Below, piece by piece: positions 8,364 to 16,691 of a stretch of DNA of 64,000 nucleotides (position 1 is its first letter; every line of letters begins with the position of its first letter). The DNA is taken from the NCBI GenBank assembly GCA_910584475.1, contig CAJUBD010000001.1:143028-207027 (forward strand). Direction: 5' to 3'. The notes beneath the pieces are model-generated. The model ran no database searches, was not told where the DNA came from, and saw only the letters and a program-made list of their open reading frames with translations. A program made the translations under genes and the position numbers. The DNA comes from an uncultured Treponema sp. Lineage in GTDB: Bacteria; Spirochaetota; Spirochaetia; Treponematales; Treponemataceae.

Positions 8364-9491
8364 ATGAGAAAATTAAAGAACATTCTTGTGACAGGCGGCG
8401 CGGGATTCATAGGCTCGAATTTCATCCGATGCCTTTTTGGAATGAGCGCGTCCGGGAAAAGCGAATTCAATTTCGCGCAGTTCAATGGAATCGTCGTGAA
8501 CTTGGACAGTCTGACATACGCCGGAAATTTGGAAAACCTCGCGGACGTGGAAAAAACATTCGGGCGCGATTCTATGACGCCACGCTACTTTTTCGAACGC
8601 GGCGACATCTGTGATAGGAAAAATGTCGAGCGGATTTTCCGTGAATATGACATAGATACTGTCGTGCACTTCGCGGCGGAAAGCCATGTGGACAGATCTG
8701 TCCTTGAACCTGAGGCGTTCGTGAGGACAAACGTTCTTGGCACATACACGCTTCTCGATGTCGCGAAGAACTATTGGAAATGCTCGCTCGACAATGTGCG
8801 GGATGATGTGCTGTTTCATCATATATCGACTGACGAAGTGTACGGCTCACTCGGCGACACGGGATATTTTACCGAAAGCACTCCGTATGACCCACGCTCG
8901 CCTTATTCCGCCAGCAAGGCGTCAAGCGATCACATTGCCATGGCTTATTCGCATACGTTCGCGCTTCCGCTCACGCTCTCCAACTGCTCAAACAACTACG
9001 GTCCGTACCAATTCCCAGAGAAATTGGTACCTCTGATGATTTTGAACATATCCAAGGGCAAGAATCTTCCTGTTTACGGCGAGGGAAAGAATGTCCGAGA
9101 CTGGATTTATGTGGAGGACCACAACCGCGCCGTGTGGCAAATCCTGCGCGAAGGAATATGCGGCGAGAAGTACAACATCGGAGGCGAAAACGAATGGCGC
9201 AACATTGATTTGCTTGAGAAGATAATCAATATTTCTTCTGACGCTCTAGGCCTTGACGCGGACAATGTGAGAAAAACCATTACGCATGTGAAGGATCGCC
9301 CGGGACATGACGCAAGATACGCGATCGACTGCACGAAAATCAAAAGCGAACTTGGATGGAAACGCGAGATGACGTTTGAGCAGGGTTTGCAGCTTACAGT
9401 AAAATGGAACTTGGAGCACAAAGAGTGGATTTCGAACATACAAAGCGGAGAATATCTCAAGTGGGTCAAAAAGAATTATGCGACGCGATAA
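8364..9491 (+). CDS. rfbB: dTDP-glucose 4,6-dehydratase
   Basis: Converts dTDP-glucose to dTDP-4-keto-6-deoxyglucose using bound NAD, feeding rhamnose and other deoxysugar synthesis. The 375-aa protein has TGGAGFIGSN at the N-terminus, VHFAAESHVDRS, STDEVYGS with the catalytic Asp-Glu pair, YSASKASSDH with the Tyr/Lys pair, and the substrate-binding SNCSNNYGPYQFPEKL, all typical of RmlB. I chose ATG 8364, with GGAG 6 nt upstream, over the TTG at 8352 that overlaps that site. It sits directly after rfbD, so the two enzymes likely serve the same glycan. Confidence 0.95.
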   Translation: MRKLKNILVTGGAGFIGSNFIRCLFGMSASGKSEFNFAQFNGIVVNLDSLTYAGNLENLADVEKTFGRDSMTPRYFFERGDICDRKNVERIFREYDIDTVVHFAAESHVDRSVLEPEAFVRTNVLGTYTLLDVAKNYWKCSLDNVRDDVLFHHISTDEVYGSLGDTGYFTESTPYDPRSPYSASKASSDHIAMAYSHTFALPLTLSNCSNNYGPYQFPEKLVPLMILNISKGKNLPVYGEGKNVRDWIYVEDHNRAVWQILREGICGEKYNIGGENEWRNIDLLEKIINISSDALGLDADNVRKTITHVKDRPGHDARYAIDCTKIKSELGWKREMTFEQGLQLTVKWNLEHKEWISNIQSGEYLKWVKKNYATR

Positions 9492-9532
9492 ATCTTTGTC
9501 TTTCAAAAGAGAAATTAAAGTTCAAATTGGCA

Positions 9533-9538
9533 TATAAT
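9533..9538 (+). promoter_or_regulatory. -10 box before the Omp85-like gene
   Basis: TATAAT ends 12 nt before ATG 9551; no convincing -35 hexamer and no ribosome-binding site were seen. If used, the leader would be about 5 nt. Confidence 0.4.
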
Positions 9539-9550
9539 TTCAGTGCCTAT

Positions 9551-11107
9551 ATGAAACGCGCACTTATTTTGACGGCGGCACTTTTATTTTCCGCGCTCTC
9601 TTTCGCGCAGGAACAAATTCCCCAAGAGCAGGCAAGGCAAGAAGAATCTGCAAAAAAGGAAATCTATAGAATCGCCGCCGTAAACTACAACGCGCAAGGC
9701 ATCACAAAGGAAAGCGCACTCGAGCGCAATATCAAAATTGAAGAAGGCAAGGTTTTCGAGAGCCGTGCCGCGCTCGAAGCATACATTCTCGACATCAAGC
9801 AGAAGCTGATAAACGCGCGGCTTTTTGAAACGATCGAAGTATCATACGCGCTAGGCAAGCAAGAGGACGAAGAAGGCGCGCTGCCTGTTTCAATAAATGT
9901 GGAAACAGTCGACTCAAAACACATGCTGGTTTTGCCATATCCGATGTATGATTCAAACGAGGGCGTCGAACTAAAAGTAAAATTCACCGACAACAATTTC
10001 TTTGGCACAATGAGCGAAATGGTGGCGGGATTGCGCTTTTTGTTTGAACAAAAGGAAAAGCAGAAAAACGACTACGTTTTGGGCGGAAACCTTGAATATG
10101 ACTTTCCTTTTTCCATAGGCAAAGTGGAGGCGTCGTGGAACAACGACCTTGCATTTGAATACGCATTCGTGCGGAAAGAGGCAGAATGGAATCTCCAGAC
10201 TGGACTTACATTAATCATGCCTTTCGACATTTTTTCACTGCGTTTGGACATTACGCAAGGCTCTACGCGCGAACTTGAGTACAAGGAATTCGGGGACGAC
10301 ATATATTTTACCGAATATGCAAAATTTTCCGTTCCGATCACGCTCATGCCGCTCGGAAATTTCGGCGACCTTGTGCTCGCTCCCGCGATAGAATTTCTAT
10401 ATAATTGGGATATGGACGGAATCAGCATAAAAAACGAAGATCTGCTTTCGCCGAAGCTGACATTTTCCACGGAACTGAGCGCAGGGCGCGTAGACTGGCA
10501 AGGAAATTTCAGACAAGGATTTTTGGCGTCACTTGCGCCGAACCTCTCATACAACTTTCAGCTCAATGAATTCCAGCCAGGGGTGGAAGCGCAGGCAACA
10601 GCATTTTTCGCATGGAAGCATGCCGCGCTCAATTCGCGCCTGACGATTTTCGCGCAATACAACTCTTACAGACGTTACGGAGAATTTTTGCGCGGCGTTC
10701 CTGACGACCAGTATTTTTCATCACAGACAGGAATGGGCGACATGTACGCCTGCAAGAGCGCGGCGGCGATTATCTTAAATATTGACGTTCCAATCCGGCT
10801 TTTTGTCACGCAATTTAAAAAAGGCTGGCTTAAGAATTTCAATTTCGAAGTGCAATTATCTCCCTTCATCGACATCGCGCTTACGCAGAACAGGAGCACA
10901 GGAAGAACGTTTTCACCAAAAGACGGATTCTACACTTGCGGAATCGAAGTGCTCGTTTTTCCCGAAAAATGGAAGAGCGTCCAACTTCGCGCAAGCATTG
11001 GGTTTGACATGGGTCGAATTCTTTTCAAGAACGCCGTTGACACTTCCTGGCGCGACGAGAAATCGAGCATAAAAGAGATTTCGCTTGGAGTCGGCGTTTT
11101 CTACTAG
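9551..11107 (+). CDS. Outer membrane beta-barrel protein with one POTRA-like domain (small Omp85-like)
   Basis: A 518-aa secreted protein. Residues 1-20 form a signal peptide (hydrophobic LILTAALLFSALSF, then AQE). Residues about 35-110 look like a single POTRA domain (alternating strand/helix pattern ending KLINARLFETIEVSY). The rest has alternating strands rich in aromatic ends, as in a beta-barrel. LRGVPDDQYF near residue 385 resembles the (V/L)RG(F/Y) loop motif of Omp85 barrels, and the protein ends in an aromatic residue (GVGVFY). It is far smaller than BamA (five POTRA domains, about 800 aa), so a role in assembly, secretion or porin function is open. It follows rfbB; stops overlap with the convergent TPR gene. 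Confidence 0.65.
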   Translation: MKRALILTAALLFSALSFAQEQIPQEQARQEESAKKEIYRIAAVNYNAQGITKESALERNIKIEEGKVFESRAALEAYILDIKQKLINARLFETIEVSYALGKQEDEEGALPVSINVETVDSKHMLVLPYPMYDSNEGVELKVKFTDNNFFGTMSEMVAGLRFLFEQKEKQKNDYVLGGNLEYDFPFSIGKVEASWNNDLAFEYAFVRKEAEWNLQTGLTLIMPFDIFSLRLDITQGSTRELEYKEFGDDIYFTEYAKFSVPITLMPLGNFGDLVLAPAIEFLYNWDMDGISIKNEDLLSPKLTFSTELSAGRVDWQGNFRQGFLASLAPNLSYNFQLNEFQPGVEAQATAFFAWKHAALNSRLTIFAQYNSYRRYGEFLRGVPDDQYFSSQTGMGDMYACKSAAAIILNIDVPIRLFVTQFKKGWLKNFNFEVQLSPFIDIALTQNRSTGRTFSPKDGFYTCGIEVLVFPEKWKSVQLRASIGFDMGRILFKNAVDTSWRDEKSSIKEISLGVGVFY

Positions 11108-12228
11108 TAGTGCTCTTCGAGCGCGAGGCGAGCCGCTGTTTGCCAATATGGGGCTGGGCAAGATTCCGAAAGTTTTTCCAAGAACGATACGGCAAAATCG
11201 TTCCATCCGTTCTTTCGCGCACGGACTGCCATATTGAAAAAGCCTCGCCACAATCCCCTGCCCTGCATCCACGACATAACGTCCTCGTTTTTGCCGCATT
11301 CCGTGAAAAAATGCTCCAGCGAACGCCGCTCGTTTTCATCGAAAGTAATTTCGCCAAGCCTGTCGTCGAGGATTTCCACAGCATGCGTAAATCCGACAAT
11401 CACACCGAACGCCGTCATATAAAAACTTTCTTTCAAATCGCCGCGCTTTTCATAAATGTCCGCAAGTTCAAAATAAGCGCGCATAGAATTTATGGCATCG
11501 GAGCGAAATAGTTGCAAAAAATATTCCGCCAAATCCACGCCACGCCGCTTGAGCTTGACGCTTTTTTCAATCGCGTTGCGCATTGTCCTGTTGCGATAAA
11601 GGCCGTCACCTTCAACCACGAGCAAGAGCGTTTTTTCGTAAGTCGTGTCATCCCCAATAACGTCCGCCAAGTCCGCCATCTCGTAGAGGATGTCGAACTT
11701 CACCGCCGGAACGTCGAGAATGTCGCTGTGGCTTCGAGCGCGCTCCAAATATTGCATCGCCAAATCGTATTCGCCTTCAAGCCTATAGATTTTCGCAAGA
11801 AGAAAGTCGCTTTCAGGATAATCGCCGAGACTTTCAAGGTAGTCGTAAAGCTTGGTGAGCGAATTGCCGAAAAAATCCGAGCCATAACGCTCGATTTTCT
11901 CTTCGATGATTTCGATGGCATCGTATTCCTCTCTCTCTTCCAAAATCGGCATAAGATCCGAAATGAAAGGGCCTGCCCTTTTTATGGCGGGCGCGTTCAA
12001 GACATTTGCAATGACAAAACAGCTCCAGAGCACTTCGTTCCTGCGGGCGAGACGCGCCTCCTCGCAAAGAGTCATCGCCTCGGAATACCGCCCAGCGTCG
12101 AACGCATGCTGCGCCCGCGCCAAAATGCGGTCGCTTCGGAACGAATCTTCGGGTCTAGAAGGACTCTGCGAAAAAATTTCAAACGCGAATAAAATTGTAA
12201 AAAACGAAAAAAAAATGATTTTCTTCAA
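11104..12228 (-). CDS. Secreted TPR-repeat protein, unknown function
   Basis: A 374-aa protein with a signal peptide (KKIIFFSFFTILFAFEIFSQ) followed by helical repeats of tetratricopeptide type, for example ARAQHAFDAGRYSEAMTLCE, YPESDFLLAKIYRLEGEYDL and ISMRA-type helices further on. No catalytic motif is seen; a periplasmic scaffolding role is the usual expectation. I placed the start at a TTG (12228), which gives a compact signal peptide and has GGGA about 9 nt upstream; a TTG at 12243 and an ATG at 12291 are alternatives, the latter overlapping ispG. It is the last gene on the strand after the V-ATPase genes and ispG. Confidence 0.6.
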   Translation of the reverse strand: MKKIIFFSFFTILFAFEIFSQSPSRPEDSFRSDRILARAQHAFDAGRYSEAMTLCEEARLARRNEVLWSCFVIANVLNAPAIKRAGPFISDLMPILEEREEYDAIEIIEEKIERYGSDFFGNSLTKLYDYLESLGDYPESDFLLAKIYRLEGEYDLAMQYLERARSHSDILDVPAVKFDILYEMADLADVIGDDTTYEKTLLLVVEGDGLYRNRTMRNAIEKSVKLKRRGVDLAEYFLQLFRSDAINSMRAYFELADIYEKRGDLKESFYMTAFGVIVGFTHAVEILDDRLGEITFDENERRSLEHFFTECGKNEDVMSWMQGRGLWRGFFNMAVRARKNGWNDFAVSFLEKLSESCPAPYWQTAARLALEEHY

Positions 12229-12250
12229 AATGTCATTTCCCAAATTTTCT

Positions 12251-13336
12251 TTAAAGGGAATTAAATTCCTCTTCAAATACCTTATCGGCATTTTCTTCGG
12301 GAATCGTTCGGATTATTTTTCCCTTTTTGAAAATAATCGCCTTGCCGCCCGCACCCGCGATTCCCAAGTCAGCATGCTTCGCCTCCCCCGGTCCGTTCAC
12401 TGCGCAGCCCATCACCGCGATTGTGACATCCTTTTGGCTTGATAAAAGCCGCGCCTCCCACCTTTGCACGAAAGAATGCACGTCAAACCCTTCGCGACCG
12501 CACCTCGGGCAAGAAACGATTCTGACACCGCCGCTCCGCTTGCCGCATTCGCGAAGAATTTCGCAGGCAGCAATCACTTCATTTCGCGGCGAAGAAGAAA
12601 GGCTCACGCGGACCGTGTCACCGATTCCCTTGGAAAGGAGAGCCGAAAAAGCGAGCGTGCTTTTTACGATTCCGCCGATGAGCGGTCCGGCCTCCGTAAC
12701 GCCGATATGAAGCGGAATGTCGAATTTTTTGGAAAACGCTTCGTTCGCCTCAATTGTTTCTGCCACGCTCGAAGCCTTCATGCTCACCACGACTTGCGAA
12801 AAATTCAATTCATCGAAAACACGCGCTTCGCGCTCCGCAGAAATTGCCAAAGCCTCGCCTCGAGAAATTTTTCCTTGCGAGACTTCTTCTGCCAAATCTT
12901 TCGGCAGACTTCCCGAATTCACGCCGATTCGAATCGCGACGTTCTTTTCGCGGCAAGCGCTCACCACGGCTTCCACGCGCTCGCGGCTACCGATGTTTCC
13001 AGGATTGATGCGAATCGCCGCCACATTTCCCTTCAGGCATTCCAATGCGAGACGATAGTCGAAATGAATGTCCGCCACAAGAGGCATCCGCGTCCGCGTG
13101 GCGATAGCACACAAGGACTTTGCGCTCGCCTCGTCGGGCACGGCAAAACGCACTATGTCGCAACCCAATCCTTCCAATTCGGAAAGGTCGCGCAAAGTGC
13201 GTTCAAATTTTTGCGAGTCGCTTTCAATGCCGACAATCCCTTCCTTCCACATTGTCTGGACGGAAATTGGACTGCCGCCACCGATACTTAATTTTTTTGT
13301 AGAACCGCTCCCGCCGATGGAAACAGTGCGCGTCAT
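12251..13336 (-). CDS. ispG: 4-hydroxy-3-methylbut-2-enyl-diphosphate synthase (flavodoxin/ferredoxin)
   Basis: Iron-sulfur enzyme of the MEP pathway that reduces methylerythritol cyclodiphosphate to HMBPP. The 361-aa protein starts with the GcpE pattern SIGGGSPISVQTM, has VADIHFDYRLAL and RINPGNIG in the TIM-barrel part, and the 4Fe-4S cysteines in SCPRCGR and MGCAVNGPGE near the C-terminus. It starts 3 bp after the atpK stop, so it is almost certainly transcribed with the V-ATPase genes, an unusual partner. dxr of the same pathway is at 598-1689. Confidence 0.95.
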   Translation of the reverse strand: MTRTVSIGGSGSTKKLSIGGGSPISVQTMWKEGIVGIESDSQKFERTLRDLSELEGLGCDIVRFAVPDEASAKSLCAIATRTRMPLVADIHFDYRLALECLKGNVAAIRINPGNIGSRERVEAVVSACREKNVAIRIGVNSGSLPKDLAEEVSQGKISRGEALAISAEREARVFDELNFSQVVVSMKASSVAETIEANEAFSKKFDIPLHIGVTEAGPLIGGIVKSTLAFSALLSKGIGDTVRVSLSSSPRNEVIAACEILRECGKRSGGVRIVSCPRCGREGFDVHSFVQRWEARLLSSQKDVTIAVMGCAVNGPGEAKHADLGIAGAGGKAIIFKKGKIIRTIPEENADKVFEEEFNSL

Positions 13337-13339
13337 TTA

Positions 13340-13786
13340 TTAAAGAGAACCTGACGCGACCATGCCGAATACCATCGCGAACAAGGCGATAGTTTCGCAG
13401 AGACCTACGACCATGATGTAGTTTGTAAAGCCTTTGCCTGTTTCACCGAGAGCGTCGCTTCCAGCCGCGCCCGCCTTTCCTTGCGCCACGGCAGAAAGAC
13501 ACATCGCCAGTCCGCAAGCAAATCCCATGCCGAGCAAAAAACTCTGCGCCGCGGGGCTAGCATCAGGAGCGACGCCAAGCATTGTGTTCATCAACAAAAA
13601 TCCGTAGATTGTCTGAGTGAGCGGCGCGCCCGCGAATACGACCAACAAAAACGGAGCGGGCTTGTTGTTCAAATAGCAGCGTTTCCACGCGCCAATCGCG
13701 CCTTGTCCCGCTATTCCGATTCCGATTGCGCTTCCCAAAGCGGCAATGCCCATGACCACACCGGCTCCAATCATTCCCCAGTTCAT
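13340..13786 (-). CDS. atpK: V-type ATP synthase/ATPase subunit K (membrane rotor ring)
   Basis: Proteolipid that forms the ion-carrying c/K ring of the V-type complex. The 148-aa protein has four hydrophobic helices in two hairpins: GVVMGIAALGSAIGIGIAGQ, then the LLVVFAGAPLTQTIYGFLLM segment, a third helix, and a fourth carrying the ion-binding glutamate in GLCETIALFAMVF. ATG 13786 is preceded by AGGAG. The reading frame stays open another 50 codons upstream through a structured repeat element (13799-13960), but that region is the leader, not the protein. It lies between atpI and ispG. Confidence 0.93.
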   Translation of the reverse strand: MNWGMIGAGVVMGIAALGSAIGIGIAGQGAIGAWKRCYLNNKPAPFLLVVFAGAPLTQTIYGFLLMNTMLGVAPDASPAAQSFLLGMGFACGLAMCLSAVAQGKAGAAGSDALGETGKGFTNYIMVVGLCETIALFAMVFGMVASGSL

Positions 13787-13798
13787 AAATTTACTCCT

Positions 13799-13960
13799 AT
13801 AAAAACCAAGAGCAAAAAGTTTAGCAATCCGAAGGATTGCGACTTTTGCTGATGTTTTTTTAACGTGCGCCTTGTGCGCACAAATAATATAAGCAAGTTT
13901 GCAACGCAAACTTGTCAAGATAAACCTTCGCGCCATTTTAGCGAAACTTTATCTTGACTC
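13799..13960 (-). promoter_or_regulatory. Modular hairpin leader element, copy A (before atpK)
   Basis: Non-coding 186-bp gap between atpI and atpK. Reading towards atpK: arms TCAAGATAAA (13957-13948) and its complement (13924-13915) around a loop with CTAAAATGGCGCGAAGG; then AAGTTTGC-GTT-GCAAACTT; the junction CTTGCTTATATT; a GTGCGCAC/GTGCGC hairpin; GCAATCC-TTC-GGATTGC inside outer arms; CTTGGTTTTTATAGGAG, which supplies the ribosome-binding site of atpK. Order, junctions and loop match copies B and C, while the stem sequences differ and stay complementary. An internal element before the ring subunit could raise its translation, since that subunit is needed in excess; this is inference. Confidence 0.7.
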
Positions 13961-13972
13961 CTTAAAAACAAT

Positions 13973-15916
13973 TTAATTAGAAAACGGCTTGTATTTCGTG
14001 CCGCTCCATGCCATTCCCAAATGCTGCGAGAATTCCAGAGTGTTCAGTCGCACGCCGTGAACGATTACCGAAAGCAAGTTCAGTATCATGTTCAGGCCGT
14101 GTCCGAAACACAGCAGAATCACCACGACAATCACCATCGAAAGCTTTCCGAGCATCGGTCCTGCCATTTCGTTCACCGTGTTGCTTATCGCCGCGCCCGC
14201 GAGGGCAACCGCCCACAGTCGGATGTACGAAACGATGTCGCTGAACACGTTGACGATTCCGAGCAAGACGCTGATTATGTTCTTCAGACTTTCGAGAATC
14301 GACTTTCCTACGCTTCCCTCGTAATTCGAGAAAATGAAATTCAGCAGAAAGCCGAATCCCAAAATCCCGAGCGCGATTGTCGGAAAATAATGCGGAGCCA
14401 CGAATCCGAAAAGGTTCACGCTTTCGCCGTTGTCCATGAGCGGGAACGTATAGTTCACGCCGTCCGCCACGACCATGCTCAAAACCACGTAAAACGTGCC
14501 CCACAATTGCAAGAGCGCGCCGAAGTCGCCCGCCGCCTTGAGACTTTTTTGCCGCGCGTTTGAAACGCAGCAAGTTATGTGCGCGATGCTCAGCTGAACC
14601 AACGCGAGCGTAAAGCAGAAAATCTGCTGGTTTTTGTCCGCGAGGCTTTTCGCCGCCTCCGCGCTCATTCCCCGCAAGACGAGCTTCGGTTGCGAGAAAA
14701 GCGAACTAGAAAGGTTCACCAATTGCACCGGAAGGTGCTCCGCGCTTACTCCGAAATACGAGCAAGTGAGAACGCCCCACACCATCGTACACGCGCCCAA
14801 AAGCACGACCAAAGCCGAAAGCGACTTTTCGCCCTTTTTCGACTTTCCCGCGAGAATCAGTCCGACCGCCGCAATCAGCGCGCCGTATCCTGCGTCCGCG
14901 AAAATCATCGAAAAGAAAACGCAGAAGAAAAGTAAGAACCAAGATGAAATGTCGAACTCGCGATAGCCCGGCGTAACGTCAAGAAAGTCCGTGAGCGGAT
15001 AAATCAAGCTCACCAATTTGTTGTTCTTGAGTTTCGTGGGAACAGCGTCTTCTTCCGAAGGCTCTTCGCAAAGCAAAGCCCAGTTCGAGCGCGCCGCCGT
15101 TTCCTTCAGCGCGGAAAGCGAATCCACGGGAACAAATCCAGAAATCCACGAAAGCGAAGTATTCTTTTCCTCGGCATCCCGCTCCATTCCAGAATAAACC
15201 GACTCGAATTCAATTTCCTTTTCAAGCGACTTTTCATAGTCGGAAAGCGACTTCGCGTAGACCGCGCCCGCCGCCAAGTCCGCCTCGATTTTGGAAATTT
15301 CTTCCTTGGCGGAATTTATTTCCGCCGCGATTTCATCGCTCGACTTTTCGGGCAAAACCACTTGGTACGCCTCGGGAACAAGACCCGAAGGACGCTCGCC
15401 TTTTTCCTCTTCGTTTTCAGAAATCAGCAAAAAGCGTTTCGTGGTTTTGGAAGAATTCACCAAAAGCGTCTTCGCGTCCTCTCCTATGAGATTGTACTTG
15501 TCGGAAGGAATTTCGTAGAGCGAAAGGTGAATGCCCTTTTGCGAAAGGAACGCCAAGTCCGCGGGATTCACGATTCCACACGGAGCGAGCCGCTCAAGTT
15601 CCGCCGCGCTCTGCGCGATTTTGTCGAGCAAATTTTTCTTTCGTTCCGCAAGCGCAACGATTTTTTCGGCGCGAGACGCGGCATCTTCGTTAGTCGCGGA
15701 AACCATCTTCAAATTTTTTTGCGGAATTTTCATTTCCGCCAAAATCGCCTGAGCCGTGCGCAATTTCGCCGAAACATTTTTCAGTTCCGAAAGCTTTTCG
15801 CCCTTGCCCTCGACGTTCTGCAAATGAAGCAGCCCTGACGCACGGAGCGTCTTTAAGGCGGCTTCCTTTTCCCTGCTCAAAATCACAAGGGAAACTTTTT
15901 TCATCGGAACAATCAT
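13973..15916 (-). CDS. atpI: V-type ATP synthase/ATPase subunit I (a-type subunit)
   Basis: Stator membrane subunit that provides the ion half-channels next to the K ring. The 647-aa protein has a long cytoplasmic N-terminal part with coiled-coil segments (to about residue 330) and then seven or more hydrophobic helices; the conserved SYIRLWAVALAGAAI segment near residue 560 holds the arginine facing the ring glutamate. ATG 15916 overlaps the atpD stop (ATGA) and has GGAGG 7 nt upstream. Length and domain order are normal for bacterial V-type I subunits. Confidence 0.93.
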   Translation of the reverse strand: MIVPMKKVSLVILSREKEAALKTLRASGLLHLQNVEGKGEKLSELKNVSAKLRTAQAILAEMKIPQKNLKMVSATNEDAASRAEKIVALAERKKNLLDKIAQSAAELERLAPCGIVNPADLAFLSQKGIHLSLYEIPSDKYNLIGEDAKTLLVNSSKTTKRFLLISENEEEKGERPSGLVPEAYQVVLPEKSSDEIAAEINSAKEEISKIEADLAAGAVYAKSLSDYEKSLEKEIEFESVYSGMERDAEEKNTSLSWISGFVPVDSLSALKETAARSNWALLCEEPSEEDAVPTKLKNNKLVSLIYPLTDFLDVTPGYREFDISSWFLLFFCVFFSMIFADAGYGALIAAVGLILAGKSKKGEKSLSALVVLLGACTMVWGVLTCSYFGVSAEHLPVQLVNLSSSLFSQPKLVLRGMSAEAAKSLADKNQQIFCFTLALVQLSIAHITCCVSNARQKSLKAAGDFGALLQLWGTFYVVLSMVVADGVNYTFPLMDNGESVNLFGFVAPHYFPTIALGILGFGFLLNFIFSNYEGSVGKSILESLKNIISVLLGIVNVFSDIVSYIRLWAVALAGAAISNTVNEMAGPMLGKLSMVIVVVILLCFGHGLNMILNLLSVIVHGVRLNTLEFSQHLGMAWSGTKYKPFSN

Positions 15917-16527
15917 TGAGTTTCCTCCTGCGCCTTTTGTTGCAGCTTTTTCTTGGAAATCTTCGAGCGCACTACGGCAGCGACCTGCTCGTCGCCCAAG
16001 TACACCGTGATTTTCTTTATGTTCGCCTTCGTTTCGGGAATCTTTACCTTTTCGAAAAGGTTTACGCGCTGAGTCGTCACGCGAAGTTCCTTCGCCAAAA
16101 GCCGCACCTGTTCGTCCAAAGTGTCGGCCTCCAAATCGAGCGAAAGCGCTTTTTCCATGCGGTCGGCTGCCAAATCGATCCAAAGCGGAGTCGAATAAAG
16201 GTCGTAGTCGCCGCGCGAAAAATCCGCGCCCTCGTATATTGGAATCGTAACGCCGGCGATGTTGCCCGTGCCCTTGCGTATGTTCTTGACAGTAACCATG
16301 CCGGGCTTGAAGGCTTCCTTTTCTCCAAATACCGAAATCCACTCCTCGAATTCCTTTTCCAAAGCCTTGCGCTGTGCGCGGACTTCCTTGGCTCGGGCAT
16401 CGATGGTTCGTATTTCAGTCTGAAGCTGCTGCTTTTTGAGCGTAAGCGTCGGAAGATAACGCTGGAACATTTTCAGCGCGTCCTTCTGGGTTTTCAGCTC
16501 GTTTTTCGTCAGCTTTATCTTCGCCAT
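15913..16527 (-). CDS. atpD: V-type ATP synthase/ATPase subunit D (central shaft)
   Basis: Coiled-coil shaft subunit that turns inside the A3B3 head. The 204-aa protein opens with KIKLTKNELKTQKDALKMF, the family N-terminus, has a long helix pair, and ends with VNLFEKVKIPETKANIKKI and a lysine-rich tail, as in NtpD-type subunits. ATG 16527 has GAGG 6 nt upstream. A 158-bp gap containing two hairpins separates it from atpB; it overlaps atpI by 4 bp. Confidence 0.93.
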   Translation of the reverse strand: MAKIKLTKNELKTQKDALKMFQRYLPTLTLKKQQLQTEIRTIDARAKEVRAQRKALEKEFEEWISVFGEKEAFKPGMVTVKNIRKGTGNIAGVTIPIYEGADFSRGDYDLYSTPLWIDLAADRMEKALSLDLEADTLDEQVRLLAKELRVTTQRVNLFEKVKIPETKANIKKITVYLGDEQVAAVVRSKISKKKLQQKAQEETQ

Positions 16528-16630
16528 ACAAATCCTCAATTTTTCAGCATTTCAAATTCTTTCCAATCTTTTTTATATAGAAAGATAGAAAGAATCAACG
16601 CCGAAATACAATATTAAAACAATTCGCCAG

Positions 16631-16691
16631 TTTTTATTCTGCAAAGAATAAAAACCAGTATCAAATGAAAAAGTATTTAGACTTTTCATTT
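16631..16691 (-). promoter_or_regulatory. Two hairpins between atpB and atpD
   Basis: Perfect arms TTTTTATTCT (16631-16640) and AGAATAAAAA (16645-16654) around GCAA, and near-perfect arms AAATGAAAAAGT (16663-16674) and ACTTTTCATTT (16681-16691). The second stem includes the atpB stop codon (16686-16688). Neither is followed by a T run on the minus strand, so they look like RNA-stability or processing sites rather than terminators. The remaining 100 bp up to atpD show nothing else clear. Confidence 0.5.

Noticed and set aside
13786..13936. N-terminal extension of atpK (50 residues)
   Set aside because: Subunit K proteins start with the first helix; the extension is the hairpin element and AGGAG precedes ATG 13786.
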